Shown: positions 35,292 to 44,769, numbered from the stretch's first letter. The stretch: DNA of 64,000 nt from Ancylomarina subtilis (GCF_004217115.1 NZ_SHKN01000001.1:1677781-1741780); one strand, 5' to 3'. Made by a program: numbers and translations. The notes: generated from the letters alone by a model not told the origin.

Positions 35292-37619
35292 CTAAAACGG
35301 ATTTTCTTCAACTGCTTTTTCTAAGTCCTGAGCCATTGCTACAAACTCATCAGCATTCATTTCTTTCATATAAACCAGGCCATGCGTTGCACGAACTAAG
35401 GGGTGGTTGTTTTCGTAGAAAAAGTTCTTTCCCAACAACATCTGTATCTGTTTCAACTGATTAACCCAAACTTTTTGAGTCAGCTCATTAAATTTCCCAT
35501 CATATTCATAACTTGGGAAAGATGCATTCACCTGACTCATATAGGCTTCGGTAAAAGAATTCTCAAGTACATCAAGTGCATTCAACGAAACAGGAACAAT
35601 GGTATCTGCATCAGCAGGATGGTATTTAAACCAAACATTTCGGTAACCGATAATACGTAGGTTTGACAAATCGGCCTCTTCTTTCCATTCTTTCACAGCA
35701 CCTGCAATGGCTTGCAAAACTTTATAGTGCGTATCAGGTCCTGAACCTTCAGGATCCATGGCCAAACTAATGGTTGTTGGTTTATATTTTCTGAATTCTT
35801 CAAGAACAGGAAGCATATCACGATTCTTTTCAGGAGTTTCTGTAAAGACATCCCCTTTATAAAATCCCAATCGCAGATGATGAATATTCTTAACCGGCGT
35901 TCCAAAGTGAGCCCATACCAACTCTTCTTCAAACTCACGAATCATTCCCTTCATTCGCTGAACTTCAGGTGAGTTTTTGCCTCCATCGTAAGAATTTTCA
36001 AGCTCATCAATAATCTTTTCAATGGTCACATCCAGATTTGCTTTATCTGTGACTTTCCAAGTATCTACAATAGCACGCACCAATCGATGACATAATCCTC
36101 TTCGTTTTCCGCTCGTGTTTCGATCAGCCACGGAATTCAAAAAATGATAAACATCCTTATCCCATTTCTTAGTATAACCAAGTTCGAAAAAGTCAGGATA
36201 ATTCAGCATCTCAATCTTACCTTTTGCGATAAAATCCTGACATTCTTTTAAAACATCAATAACAAAACGATTGGTTACAGCAGTAAAACCGGATGTTAAA
36301 ACTGAAAAATGAATTTCATTACTAGCCGAACGCATCTGACGATTTGTGTAAGGCATAATACCCAACATGATATCATCGTGGTGAGGTCCGGTATGGTAAA
36401 TCACCTCATTTTCATCAGGTTTCATTCCCTTCTCCAACTTCTTTTTGATCGAATAGATTACAGACTGAACTGTGTTTTCATTCAAATTGGGAATTAAACG
36501 TGTATACGGATCGGCCTTTAAATCTTCAAGTGTTAGGTGGTGTCCATATGTATTTGACTTGTTACAAAGATCGATAATCGATTTTTCAGTCTTTGTATGC
36601 GTCCAGTCACCTGACTTATAATAACGATTGACACTATCAGTTAATTTACAAGCTGCACCAGTAGTTAAATAGAAACGACTATTTTTCTGGCGCTGCAACA
36701 CACTTGCCGGATAAACAGCATCCGGTTCGGTTTCTAATGAGTCTCTAACAATATCAGCCTTAGCCTCACCTGCTGCAAAAATAATTGAAACAGCATCCGG
36801 ATTATGTGTAATGGTATCCAATCCGATGGTAATAACCAAACGATTTCTCGATACTTCAATACCGCCTAAGTCACCTGCGGCAACAGCCTGGGTCTCAAAA
36901 TTGGTTTTGGTCAATCGTGTGGTAGAATAATGATCCGAACCTCTTGTATTGAAAGCAATGTGACCATCAGGTCCGATACCTCCCAGGAAGAAACCAATAC
37001 CACCCTTTTCACGAATTTGATGCTCGTATTCAGTACACCAATTATCGATCATGAAAATTGATTTTTGTTGCATTTCTTCCACAACACTCTTAGCATCACG
37101 GTATCGCAATGATAAATCGATATTGTAATCAGGAAAAACTTCCAGAAAATGCTTGTTATCCACCAATGGAATTTCATTGGAATTGATTAATAAAGAGTTC
37201 TTCTCTTCCAAACCAAAACCTTTGATATAATAGTTCATCACATAATTGTAAAAACTATTATGCTGAGCCGGATTTATAGGATAAAATTCATCAATCTGAA
37301 CAAATTCCAATCCGCGAAGATCAGGTTTAGCCATATTACCCAAACCATACTTGCTTCGAATATCAAGCCCCTTATTATTGTTCCAGTTCTCAAGAAGATA
37401 CTGCGTATATTTAATAAAATACTCAGGCGTTTTACCCGTAGGCAAACTGATAACTCCTTGAGGATTTTGATCAGCCCACTCCAAAAAACGAAGTGAAGTC
37501 ATCAAACCCAATTTTGGAAAATTATCAACTTCTACATAAGGAATTTTTGTGGTGATCTCCTCAATACCAGACAATTCGTAGAATGCCTTTTCTACTTTTG
37601 AATCGAATATATTTTTCAT
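35292..37619 (-). CDS. nagB: Glucosamine-6-phosphate deaminase-like / LmbE (PIG-L) deacetylase-like fusion
   Basis: A 775-residue two-domain protein. The N-terminal half is NagB-like: SLPTGKTP near 58-65, QIDEFY with Asp110, and GGIGPDGHIAFN with Asp218 and His220, equivalent to Asp72, Asp141 and His143 of E. coli NagB. Where E. coli has Glu148 this protein has Thr225 (FNTRGSD). The C-terminal half is PIG-L/LmbE-like: TGPHHDDIMLG near 405 supplies His-Asp-Asp zinc ligands, and GPDTHYKVLQA near 655 the third His. Together the domains could deacetylate and deaminate GlcNAc-6-phosphate, entering glycolysis as fructose-6-phosphate; this is inference. The gene is last in its operon, 4 bp after the kinase. 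Confidence 0.85.
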   Translation of the reverse strand: MKNIFDSKVEKAFYELSGIEEITTKIPYVEVDNFPKLGLMTSLRFLEWADQNPQGVISLPTGKTPEYFIKYTQYLLENWNNNKGLDIRSKYGLGNMAKPDLRGLEFVQIDEFYPINPAQHNSFYNYVMNYYIKGFGLEEKNSLLINSNEIPLVDNKHFLEVFPDYNIDLSLRYRDAKSVVEEMQQKSIFMIDNWCTEYEHQIREKGGIGFFLGGIGPDGHIAFNTRGSDHYSTTRLTKTNFETQAVAAGDLGGIEVSRNRLVITIGLDTITHNPDAVSIIFAAGEAKADIVRDSLETEPDAVYPASVLQRQKNSRFYLTTGAACKLTDSVNRYYKSGDWTHTKTEKSIIDLCNKSNTYGHHLTLEDLKADPYTRLIPNLNENTVQSVIYSIKKKLEKGMKPDENEVIYHTGPHHDDIMLGIMPYTNRQMRSASNEIHFSVLTSGFTAVTNRFVIDVLKECQDFIAKGKIEMLNYPDFFELGYTKKWDKDVYHFLNSVADRNTSGKRRGLCHRLVRAIVDTWKVTDKANLDVTIEKIIDELENSYDGGKNSPEVQRMKGMIREFEEELVWAHFGTPVKNIHHLRLGFYKGDVFTETPEKNRDMLPVLEEFRKYKPTTISLAMDPEGSGPDTHYKVLQAIAGAVKEWKEEADLSNLRIIGYRNVWFKYHPADADTIVPVSLNALDVLENSFTEAYMSQVNASFPSYEYDGKFNELTQKVWVNQLKQIQMLLGKNFFYENNHPLVRATHGLVYMKEMNADEFVAMAQDLEKAVEENPF

Positions 37620-37623
37620 TTGA

Positions 37624-38730
37624 CTAACTATTTTTTAATTGCTGACTACAGGTTTCAACAAAACGTTTCATCTCCTCAAACTGCTCTTCCATACTTGTTA
37701 GCAACTTGTATTGCGCATGTGTACGGATTAAGTTATGCTCTGCTGATTTTGTTTTATAATATTTATCCCCATCGATATAATCCATCAGGAAACGAAGCAC
37801 CTGCTCATAGGTAATATATTTGGCAGAAAAAGCTAAATATTCCAGCTCCGATGCCGTCAAAAATGAAATAGCTTCCTGAAGATAGCCTCTGGTAAACCCC
37901 TTGAATATTTCAATATCCATACCGACATTTTCAAGATTCTCATCATCCTCTAATCCTGTATTGGTATACGATCGCATTGCATCTCCAAAGTCATTTAACA
38001 CAGTACTATTAAGCACTGTATCTAAATCGATCACACACAATACATCGCCTTCTTTATCGAATAGAATATTATTGATTTTTGTATCGTTATGGGTGACCCG
38101 AGTAGGAATTGTGCCATTCTCGACCAAAGTCCAAAATTCTAGCATTTCATCTCTTCTATTCTCAACCCAGGCAATTTCCTTACTTAAATTTTTCTTACGT
38201 CCTACAGGATCTTTTTGTAAGATTTCATCCCACTGCTCAAAACGATATCTGATATTATGGAAGCCTGGAAGAATATCAACCAAAGGTTCTTTCATATCCG
38301 ATAACATGGATTGAAACTTACCAATTCCCTTTCCTCCGGCAAAAGCAAGCTCCGGACTATCTGCAGATTCGTATGTCAGGTTATCTTTAATGAAAAGACA
38401 CATGGTCCAGTAATTTCCTTCCTCATCAATAAAGAACCGTTCATTTTCATCAGTGAAAATAAGTGTCATTGCTTCACGGCTCACATCACCATTGGCAGCA
38501 GCAATTTTGCCTTTTAAATGCGTGGTAACTTTCTGGATATTCCCCATCATTCCGGGAACATCTTTGAAAATATTTTTATTCTTTCGTTGCAACAAATAAT
38601 CAGGATGAATGTCTCCAACTGTTTTTACAAAAAATGTATCGTTGATAAAACCTTCACCTAAAGGACGAATATTTTCGATATTCCCCTCAACCTGAAACTT
38701 CGATGCAATATAATTTAGATTTCTATCCAT
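37624..38730 (-). CDS. NahK-like N-acetylhexosamine 1-kinase (APH fold)
   Basis: A 368-residue aminoglycoside-phosphotransferase-fold kinase. RVTHNDTKINNILFD near 212-226 is the catalytic loop (HxDxxxxN, with Asp as base) and VLCVIDLDTV near 232 provides the metal Asp. RPLGEGFINDTFFV at the N-terminus is the nucleotide-binding Gly loop of the NahK group. NahK phosphorylates GlcNAc or GalNAc at the anomeric carbon. The surrounding mutase, nucleotidyltransferase and NagB-like genes fit an amino-sugar salvage route. It is 33 bp downstream of the transporter gene. Confidence 0.8.
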   Translation of the reverse strand: MDRNLNYIASKFQVEGNIENIRPLGEGFINDTFFVKTVGDIHPDYLLQRKNKNIFKDVPGMMGNIQKVTTHLKGKIAAANGDVSREAMTLIFTDENERFFIDEEGNYWTMCLFIKDNLTYESADSPELAFAGGKGIGKFQSMLSDMKEPLVDILPGFHNIRYRFEQWDEILQKDPVGRKKNLSKEIAWVENRRDEMLEFWTLVENGTIPTRVTHNDTKINNILFDKEGDVLCVIDLDTVLNSTVLNDFGDAMRSYTNTGLEDDENLENVGMDIEIFKGFTRGYLQEAISFLTASELEYLAFSAKYITYEQVLRFLMDYIDGDKYYKTKSAEHNLIRTHAQYKLLTSMEEQFEEMKRFVETCSQQLKNS

Positions 38731-38763
38731 CTGTTTAAATTAATTTCCCGCAAAATATTCTGC

Positions 38764-40032
38764 TTATTTCCAAGATTTCAGCTTATACCCTTTTATGGAA
38801 TAAAAAAGGATAAATAAGTAGCAAGGTATCATCACCCAGTAGGCTTGCTGACTTCCAAATGAATCAGAAAGATGTCCCCAAACCAAAGGCATTATTGCAC
38901 CACCGGAGATAGCCATAATTAAAAGAGCTGATCCTGTATTAATGAATCGACCCAGATTTGAAAGAGCTAGAGGCCAAATTGCCGGCCAAACCAATGCATT
39001 TGCAAATCCGAACAAAGCAACAAAAATAACTGAGGTAAGACCTGACGTAAGAATAACTCCCAGGGCGAAAATAACACCAAAAATAGCCGACATTTGAAGT
39101 GCGAATCTCTGACTTATTACACGAGGAATTAAAGTAATTCCTAATAAATAACCCACAACCATTGTGACCATGGTATAAGAAGTAAAGGCTTTTGCGACAT
39201 TTAATTCTATTCCCAAAGAGAGGCCGTAACGGATAATAGTATCACCTGCTACAACTTCAGCACCGACGTAGAAAAACAGAGCTAAAACACCAAGTATTAA
39301 ATGAGGATAGCCGAAAATATTTTTCTTAGTAGAATGATCCACTGATTCGTCATCTCCATTTTTTGTAACGTCAACTTCAGGAAGAGGGGCCATACGTACG
39401 CCAAATCCCATAATCAAAAGTACAATAGTCATCACAATATATGGATTGATTACGCGAGCCGCTAAAGTGTCTAAAGCTGTAACACGGGCAACCTCATTCA
39501 TCGTCTCTAAACTCTGCTTAAAAGCATCACCATCGTTAAGAATATAATAAGCAAGAATCAAAGGGGCCATGGCACCCGCAAACTTATTACAAATCCCCAA
39601 AATACTGATTCGACTCGCCGCACTTTCCTTGGGACCAATTACCGTTACATACGGATTTGAAGCTGTTTGCAAAATTGCAAGCCCCGTCCCCATGACAAAT
39701 AAACCCGTTAAGAAGACACCATAAGTTCTTGACATAGCCGCAGGAATGAAAATAAGGGTTCCAATAGCCATAACCCATAAGCCTACCATCATCCCATTTT
39801 TAAAGCCAGTTTTCTTTAAAATCCAAGATGAAGGCAGTGCCATAATTGTATATGCGATATAGAATGAAAAAGCAACAAACATAGCCTGAAAATCAGTCAG
39901 ATCACATGCGATTTGTAAATAAGGAATTAGAATTCCATTCAGCCATGTTACAAAGCCAAAAATAAAGAACAAGGCGCCAATGATAATCATTGGAAGAACA
40001 AAGCTCTTGAATGAAGATTGAGAAGTACTCAT
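38764..40032 (-). CDS. Sugar MFS transporter (FucP/NagP-like)
   Basis: A 422-residue major facilitator with about twelve helices. FGFVTWLNGILIPYLQIACDL near residues 24-44 is the signature of the FucP/GluP/NagP sugar:H+ symporter family, and QTASNPYVTVIGP near 123 is the conserved central motif. In Bacteroidota these import GlcNAc, glucose, galactose or fucose across the inner membrane. The operon with NahK-like kinase and NagB-like protein points to an N-acetylhexosamine or a disaccharide containing it. Confidence 0.9.
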   Translation of the reverse strand: MSTSQSSFKSFVLPMIIIGALFFIFGFVTWLNGILIPYLQIACDLTDFQAMFVAFSFYIAYTIMALPSSWILKKTGFKNGMMVGLWVMAIGTLIFIPAAMSRTYGVFLTGLFVMGTGLAILQTASNPYVTVIGPKESAASRISILGICNKFAGAMAPLILAYYILNDGDAFKQSLETMNEVARVTALDTLAARVINPYIVMTIVLLIMGFGVRMAPLPEVDVTKNGDDESVDHSTKKNIFGYPHLILGVLALFFYVGAEVVAGDTIIRYGLSLGIELNVAKAFTSYTMVTMVVGYLLGITLIPRVISQRFALQMSAIFGVIFALGVILTSGLTSVIFVALFGFANALVWPAIWPLALSNLGRFINTGSALLIMAISGGAIMPLVWGHLSDSFGSQQAYWVMIPCYLFILFYSIKGYKLKSWK

Positions 40033-40097
40033 TTTATAAGTGATTTTAGGTTAGAAAATCGAAAAGCAATTCATAAAGATATTACAGGTCGATTCTG

Positions 40098-41477
40098 TTA
40101 ATTTTGATTTTTCATTAATTGTTTAACACATTCTGCCAGATCCTTAGCATACTTTTCAGTTGTGGCTTCGGCATAAATTCGAATGATTTGTTCGGTATTG
40201 GATTTCCTCATATGAACCCAGCCTTCAGGGAAAACTATTTTCAATCCATCAATGGTATGACATAGATAATCCATAAATTTTCTGCGAACTTGCTCCAGAA
40301 TGCCATCCAAATCGACTACGCCTTCCAATTCGATTTTTTGTTTCTCGATTTTGTAATCGGGATATGTTGCGCGCATTTCACAAGAGGTCATCTTACTTTT
40401 AGCCAGATAAGTCAGGAATAAGGCAACACCCACCAAGGCATCTCTACCATAGTGTAATTCCGGATAAATGATTCCTCCATTCCCTTCACCACCAATAACT
40501 GCTGATTGCTTCTTCATTTCTCTTACCACATTGACTTCACCAACTGCTGATTCGAAAAATTCACACCCGTGCTTTTCAGCAATCTCTCGCAAAGCCATCG
40601 TCGATGATAAATTGGCAACTAAGCTTCCTTTGCTATGTTGAAGCACATAGTCAGCAACAGAAACCAGCGTGTACTCTTCACCGAAAGGCGTTCCGTTATT
40701 GCAGACCAAAGCCAAACGATCAACATCAGGGTCAACAATAATCCCCAAGTCTAATTTCTCTTTTTTAACCAGCTCGCTTATCTCCACAATATTCTCGGGA
40801 AGGGGTTCCGGATTATGAGCGAAATGCCCATCAGGCACACAATTGATTTCGGTAACTCGATTAACCCCCAAAGCTTTTAATAAACGAGGAATAGCGATAC
40901 CTCCAACCGAATTAATAGCATCAACAGCAATAGAAAAATCAGCAGCAGCAATAGCATCAACATCTACCAAGTCTAAATCAAGTATGTGTTGAATGTGCTG
41001 ATCTAAATAGGTTTCATCCTTTGCATAAGTCCCCAGCTCATCCACTTCGTTGTAGATATAGTCCTTATCTTCAACCAACTGAAGAATCTCTTTCCCATCC
41101 TGATCGGAAATAAACTCCCCTTCACTATTCAGCAATTTAAGGGCATTCCAATTTTTAGGATTATGGCTGGCTGTAATGATAATACCGCCTCCTGCATTCA
41201 TATCGGTTACAGCCATTTCCACCGTTGGCGTTGTTGCCAAGCCAAGGTCGATGACCTCCACTCCAACTGACATTAAAGAGCCAACTACAAGTTGGTTCAC
41301 CATCTCGCCACTGATTCTGGCATCACGCCCAATCACTAGCTTTTTGTTCGCCCCACTTTTTTGTAGCCAAATACCAAAAGCCCCGGCAATACTAACCACA
41401 TCCATAGGTGTTAAAGCCTGACCTGGTCTACCACCTATTGTGCCTCTAATTCCTGATATCGATTTAATTAAAGTCAT
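40098..41477 (-). CDS. glmM: Phosphoglucosamine/phosphohexose mutase
   Basis: A 459-residue alpha-D-phosphohexomutase. The phosphoserine is Ser104 in IITASHNPKNW, the metal loop is DPDVDRLAL near 238, the sugar loop GEGNGGIIYPELHYGRD near 324, and the phosphate loop RKSNTEQIIRIYAEA near the C-terminus. Start SISGIRGTIGG resembles Bacteroidota GlmM. It interconverts 1- and 6-phosphates of glucosamine or GlcNAc. In this operon it could link the product of the 1-kinase with the 6-phosphate used by the NagB-like protein; it may also serve cell-wall synthesis. Confidence 0.88.
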   Translation of the reverse strand: MTLIKSISGIRGTIGGRPGQALTPMDVVSIAGAFGIWLQKSGANKKLVIGRDARISGEMVNQLVVGSLMSVGVEVIDLGLATTPTVEMAVTDMNAGGGIIITASHNPKNWNALKLLNSEGEFISDQDGKEILQLVEDKDYIYNEVDELGTYAKDETYLDQHIQHILDLDLVDVDAIAAADFSIAVDAINSVGGIAIPRLLKALGVNRVTEINCVPDGHFAHNPEPLPENIVEISELVKKEKLDLGIIVDPDVDRLALVCNNGTPFGEEYTLVSVADYVLQHSKGSLVANLSSTMALREIAEKHGCEFFESAVGEVNVVREMKKQSAVIGGEGNGGIIYPELHYGRDALVGVALFLTYLAKSKMTSCEMRATYPDYKIEKQKIELEGVVDLDGILEQVRRKFMDYLCHTIDGLKIVFPEGWVHMRKSNTEQIIRIYAEATTEKYAKDLAECVKQLMKNQN

Positions 41478-41554
41478 TCTTGTTCTCTTTAGGGTAATTT
41501 CATTGTTATAGCCCCATGGCTATCCTTTATTTTAACCAGCAAACGCATTGAATC

Positions 41555-42454
41555 TTAACTCCAGAGCTTTACGGGATATATGCCTTTCTCAACCAATTCT
41601 AAAATAGCCTGGGCTGCTTTTTCTTTATCCTCACGATAGGTTACACCAAACCACTGTGCGTCTGATTTCAAAACCTTAACCTTAGTATTTCCCCCCTCAA
41701 TTATTTTAGCAACAACTGAAGGAATATAAAACTCCGATTTTAAGGCTTGTCCTTCTGCGGCTAAAAAACTGATAAACTGTTCTTCCAGATGATTAAACAA
41801 TTGAGGCGTGAATCCCCAAAAATTCATCGACACAGTTGTCTCCCCAGCAAGCGGCATCCACTTTTCATCTTCCTTACAGGCTATTCCCTCTTTCAATTTC
41901 TCGATATGCGTTCGCTCAACAACTGTTACCAGATGATCATCTGCATTCGTAGAACAAACACCACGTGACACTGAACCATTTTCGGATATGGTATTAGCCA
42001 GCTGATAACCCACCATACCATATTCTTGTTCCGTAATTGAATTCGTTAAGAAATTAGCCATCGTAGTAAATGCTTCCACACCATAATAATCATCTGCATT
42101 AATTACAGCGAAGGGTTCATTGATGCAATCTTTTGCCATTAAAATAGCATGACCGGTTCCCCATGGTTTTTCACGATCAGGATTAAACGATGCCCCCTCA
42201 GGCACATTCACAATTTCCTGATTCACATAAGCAACATCAATTTTGCCAGCTAATTTTGCATTAAAAATTTCTTTGAATTCCTCTTCAAAACTTTCTCTGA
42301 TAACAAAAACAATTTTTCCAAAGCCAGCTTCAATCGCGTCATAAATAGAATAATCGATAATCGTTTCGTTTGATGGGCCTATTGGATCAATTTGTTTTAA
42401 TCCGCCATAACGGCTTCCCATTCCTGCTGCAAGTACAAGTAATGTCGGTTTCAT
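41555..42454 (-). CDS. Sugar-1-phosphate nucleotidyltransferase
   Basis: A 299-residue NTP transferase. LVLAAGMGSRYGGLKQID at residues 6-23 is the nucleotide-binding signature GxGxRxxxxK, though the Gly-rich loop is shorter than in GalU. EKPWGTGHAILMA near 96 and FAVINADDYYG near 115 are the sugar-binding and metal-Asp motifs. With a 1-kinase in the operon it may make a UDP-amino sugar directly from salvage GlcNAc-1-P or GalNAc-1-P. It is 17 bp downstream of the ROK gene. Confidence 0.85.
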   Translation of the reverse strand: MKPTLLVLAAGMGSRYGGLKQIDPIGPSNETIIDYSIYDAIEAGFGKIVFVIRESFEEEFKEIFNAKLAGKIDVAYVNQEIVNVPEGASFNPDREKPWGTGHAILMAKDCINEPFAVINADDYYGVEAFTTMANFLTNSITEQEYGMVGYQLANTISENGSVSRGVCSTNADDHLVTVVERTHIEKLKEGIACKEDEKWMPLAGETTVSMNFWGFTPQLFNHLEEQFISFLAAEGQALKSEFYIPSVVAKIIEGGNTKVKVLKSDAQWFGVTYREDKEKAAQAILELVEKGIYPVKLWS

Positions 42455-42471
42455 ATCTCTTAATTTATATC

Positions 42472-43698
42472 TTAGCTTATTCTTAAAACTTCTTTCATCA
42501 CATTAGATAGGGTTCCCATCAGCGCCGCATCATCAATCAGATCAGAACACACAACTTCTGTTTCTGAACTAATTCTATCCATAGCATATTTGTTTAAAGC
42601 CATTCTCACAGGATCAACAATATACTTTCCCGTTTGAGCCAATCGTCCACCAATAATTATCATTTCCGGGTTCAAAAGGTGAATCAAAGTCACCAAGCCT
42701 TTCCCCAAATAGTCACTCATTTTATTGAGCTGATCAATAGCAAATTGATCGCCTGTATTGATAGCAGCAACAACCTCTCTCAAATCGATTGATTTGCCTT
42801 CGTCTTTACGTTGCCGTAAAAAACTTGCCTGCCCTTTTTCAATGCCTTCATTGATATTTCGAACCAGAATCTCACCCGATGTTAAAGTCTCCAAACAGCC
42901 AATCTTCCCACAATAACACTGCTCGCCTTCCGGATCAATCAGAATGTGACCAAACTCACCAGCAAAACCATTCTTACCTGAATACAACTGCTCGTTTAAA
43001 ATAATCCCCAGACCGATTCGGTTGCTTAAATTCAAACATAAAACGTCCTTTTTTCCCTTTGCTTTTCCAAAAGCTTTTTCTCCCAAAGCCATCATTCTCG
43101 CATCATTATCCAATACAACGGAGAAACCAAGCTTCTCAGTCAGATAATTTCCTAAGCCCTGCTCTGCAAAAGTTAAGTGTGTAAATGACACGCCATTTTT
43201 AGCATCAATCAAACCCGGTATGGAAAGCCCCATAGCTAAAACTTTCGATGCCGAAATATGCTTCTCATTAAGTACATCATTTATCTTACCCACCAACTTA
43301 TCGGTATATACCGATGAATTTTCAAGATCAAAATTCTTATACTCTTCACGACTAACAAGCTGATTGCTTAAATCAAAAAGTGCAATAGTGAGCGTATGCA
43401 AATTGATATCAACCCCAACAACATATTGATATGCTGAATTAATACAATACAAATTTGGACGTCTTCCTCCTATCGATTCCCCAATACCATTATCAAGTAA
43501 TACACCAAAACCCAATAAATCATCAACCAATGAAGCAACCAAAGGCTGACTTATTTTCGAATGTTTTACAATTTCGGCTATTGAAGCATTCCCTGTTTCA
43601 TACAAAAACGAAACAATCTTTCGATACTGTTCCTGTTTTCTGTTTCTTGCATTTGCAGTTCCTACTATCTCTTTTTCATATTTGAATTCCGGTCTCAA
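42472..43698 (-). CDS. ROK-family transcriptional regulator (NagC-like)
   Basis: A 408-residue ROK protein with an N-terminal winged helix-turn-helix (NASIAEIVKHSKISQPLVAS, about residues 37-56), so it is a regulator rather than a kinase. The ROK domain has GVDINLHTLTIALFD, LDNDARMMALGE, GFAGEFGHILIDPEG and the zinc cluster CYCGKIGCLET. The start seems to be TTG at 43698; the nearby ATG is out of frame. It is the first gene of the six-gene amino-sugar operon and presumably senses a pathway sugar or sugar phosphate. A perfect AT-rich palindrome lies 67 bp upstream. Confidence 0.88.
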   Translation of the reverse strand: MRPEFKYEKEIVGTANARNRKQEQYRKIVSFLYETGNASIAEIVKHSKISQPLVASLVDDLLGFGVLLDNGIGESIGGRRPNLYCINSAYQYVVGVDINLHTLTIALFDLSNQLVSREEYKNFDLENSSVYTDKLVGKINDVLNEKHISASKVLAMGLSIPGLIDAKNGVSFTHLTFAEQGLGNYLTEKLGFSVVLDNDARMMALGEKAFGKAKGKKDVLCLNLSNRIGLGIILNEQLYSGKNGFAGEFGHILIDPEGEQCYCGKIGCLETLTSGEILVRNINEGIEKGQASFLRQRKDEGKSIDLREVVAAINTGDQFAIDQLNKMSDYLGKGLVTLIHLLNPEMIIIGGRLAQTGKYIVDPVRMALNKYAMDRISSETEVVCSDLIDDAALMGTLSNVMKEVLRIS

Positions 43699-43764
43699 TC
43701 TGTTTCTATTTAGTTAGCGATTATTTCGTGATAAAAGTAAATTTATTTTTAAAAGAAATACTGC

Positions 43765-43786
43765 CTTTTAAAATATTTTTTAAAAG
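43765..43786. promoter_or_regulatory. Candidate ROK operator palindrome
   Basis: CTTTTAAAA, a 4-nt spacer and TTTTAAAAG form a perfect inverted repeat. An extra half-site (TTTTTAAAAG) lies at 43746-43755. It sits between the ROK gene and the divergent FKBP gene. NagC-type ROK operators are AT-rich palindromes of similar size, so autoregulation is plausible. Confidence 0.5.
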
Positions 43787-43855
43787 TATTTTTCAAAACA
43801 GACTAATCCATTATCACTCTAAGCAGTATCTCCTTTTAATACAGGTAGTTTTTAC

Positions 43856-43863
43856 TATATTTG
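43856..43863 (+). promoter_or_regulatory. Candidate Bacteroidota promoter -7 box for the FKBP gene
   Basis: TATATTTG matches the TAnnTTTG -7 consensus exactly and stands 24 bp before ATG 43887. The -33 box is not clear (upstream sequence CTCCTTTTAA). Confidence 0.55.
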
Positions 43864-43886
43864 CCCGCAATAAAAAAAAATTAGAT

Positions 43887-44735
43887 ATGAAATATACCCT
43901 ATTTATTTTAGCCATTTGCCTATTTGTTTCCTGTAGCAAAGATGAGGAGGCTGATTATACCGTGAAAAACGAAACTGAAATTCAGGACTATATTACAACA
44001 CACAATCTGAATGCTAAAAAGAGCAGCACAGGTTTGTATTATGTGATTGATGAGGCTGGAACTGGTAAACAAGCTATGCCAAATTCCTATGTGAATGTAA
44101 CATACAAAGGCTATTATACTGACGGACGAGTATTTGATGAAAGTAATTCTGATGGTATTTTCACTCACTTACAACAGGTAATAAAAGGATGGACAGAAGG
44201 GATTAGTTATTTTAAAGAAGGTGGTAATGGTAAACTTTTAATACCATCTCATCTGGCATATGGCAATTCAGATTACGGATCTGTACCAGGAGGATCTGTT
44301 CTTATCTTTGATATTCAACTTAAAACAGTATACGACAATTTAGAAACCTGTTTGAAAGCTAAAAACGAAACTGAAATAAAGACTTATATAGAGAAGAATA
44401 AGCTTGATGCTCAAAAATGTGAATCGGGTCTTTATTATGTGATTGAAGAAGAAGGGACAGGTATTCACCCCAATGCCGAGTCAAACGTGACTATAGCTTA
44501 CAAAGGCTATTTCACCAATGATAAGGTATTTGATCAAAGTAGTTCTAATGGCATTTCTATTGGTTTGAATGATGTTATTAAAGGATGGACTGAAGGCATC
44601 CCTTATTTTAAAGAAGGTGGTAAAGGTAAACTCTTAATTCCATCACATTTAGGATATGGTGCCAATGGTGGAGGACCAATTCCTGGCGGTACTGTTCTTA
44701 TTTTTGATGTCAACCTTATTAAGGTTAATGAATAA
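43887..44735 (+). CDS. Tandem FKBP-type peptidyl-prolyl isomerase lipoprotein
   Basis: A 282-residue lipoprotein: signal residues 1-15 with lipobox FVSC (Cys16) and acidic residues after it, which in Bacteroidota often leads to surface exposure. It contains two FKBP domains (about 50-148 and 182-282), each preceded by the same NETEI..YI helix. Both keep VFDESN/VFDQSS, GWTEGISYFKEGG/GWTEGIPYFKEGG, LLIPSHLAYG/LLIPSHLGYG and the closing LIFDIQL/LIFDVNL strands, so both could be active in proline isomerisation. I use ATG 43887; the longer open frame upstream would destroy the signal peptide. A strong terminator follows. Confidence 0.9.
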   Translation: MKYTLFILAICLFVSCSKDEEADYTVKNETEIQDYITTHNLNAKKSSTGLYYVIDEAGTGKQAMPNSYVNVTYKGYYTDGRVFDESNSDGIFTHLQQVIKGWTEGISYFKEGGNGKLLIPSHLAYGNSDYGSVPGGSVLIFDIQLKTVYDNLETCLKAKNETEIKTYIEKNKLDAQKCESGLYYVIEEEGTGIHPNAESNVTIAYKGYFTNDKVFDQSSSNGISIGLNDVIKGWTEGIPYFKEGGKGKLLIPSHLGYGANGGGPIPGGTVLIFDVNLIKVNE

Positions 44736-44769
44736 TAGACTAATCCGAAGATTAGCTTTATAAATAAAA

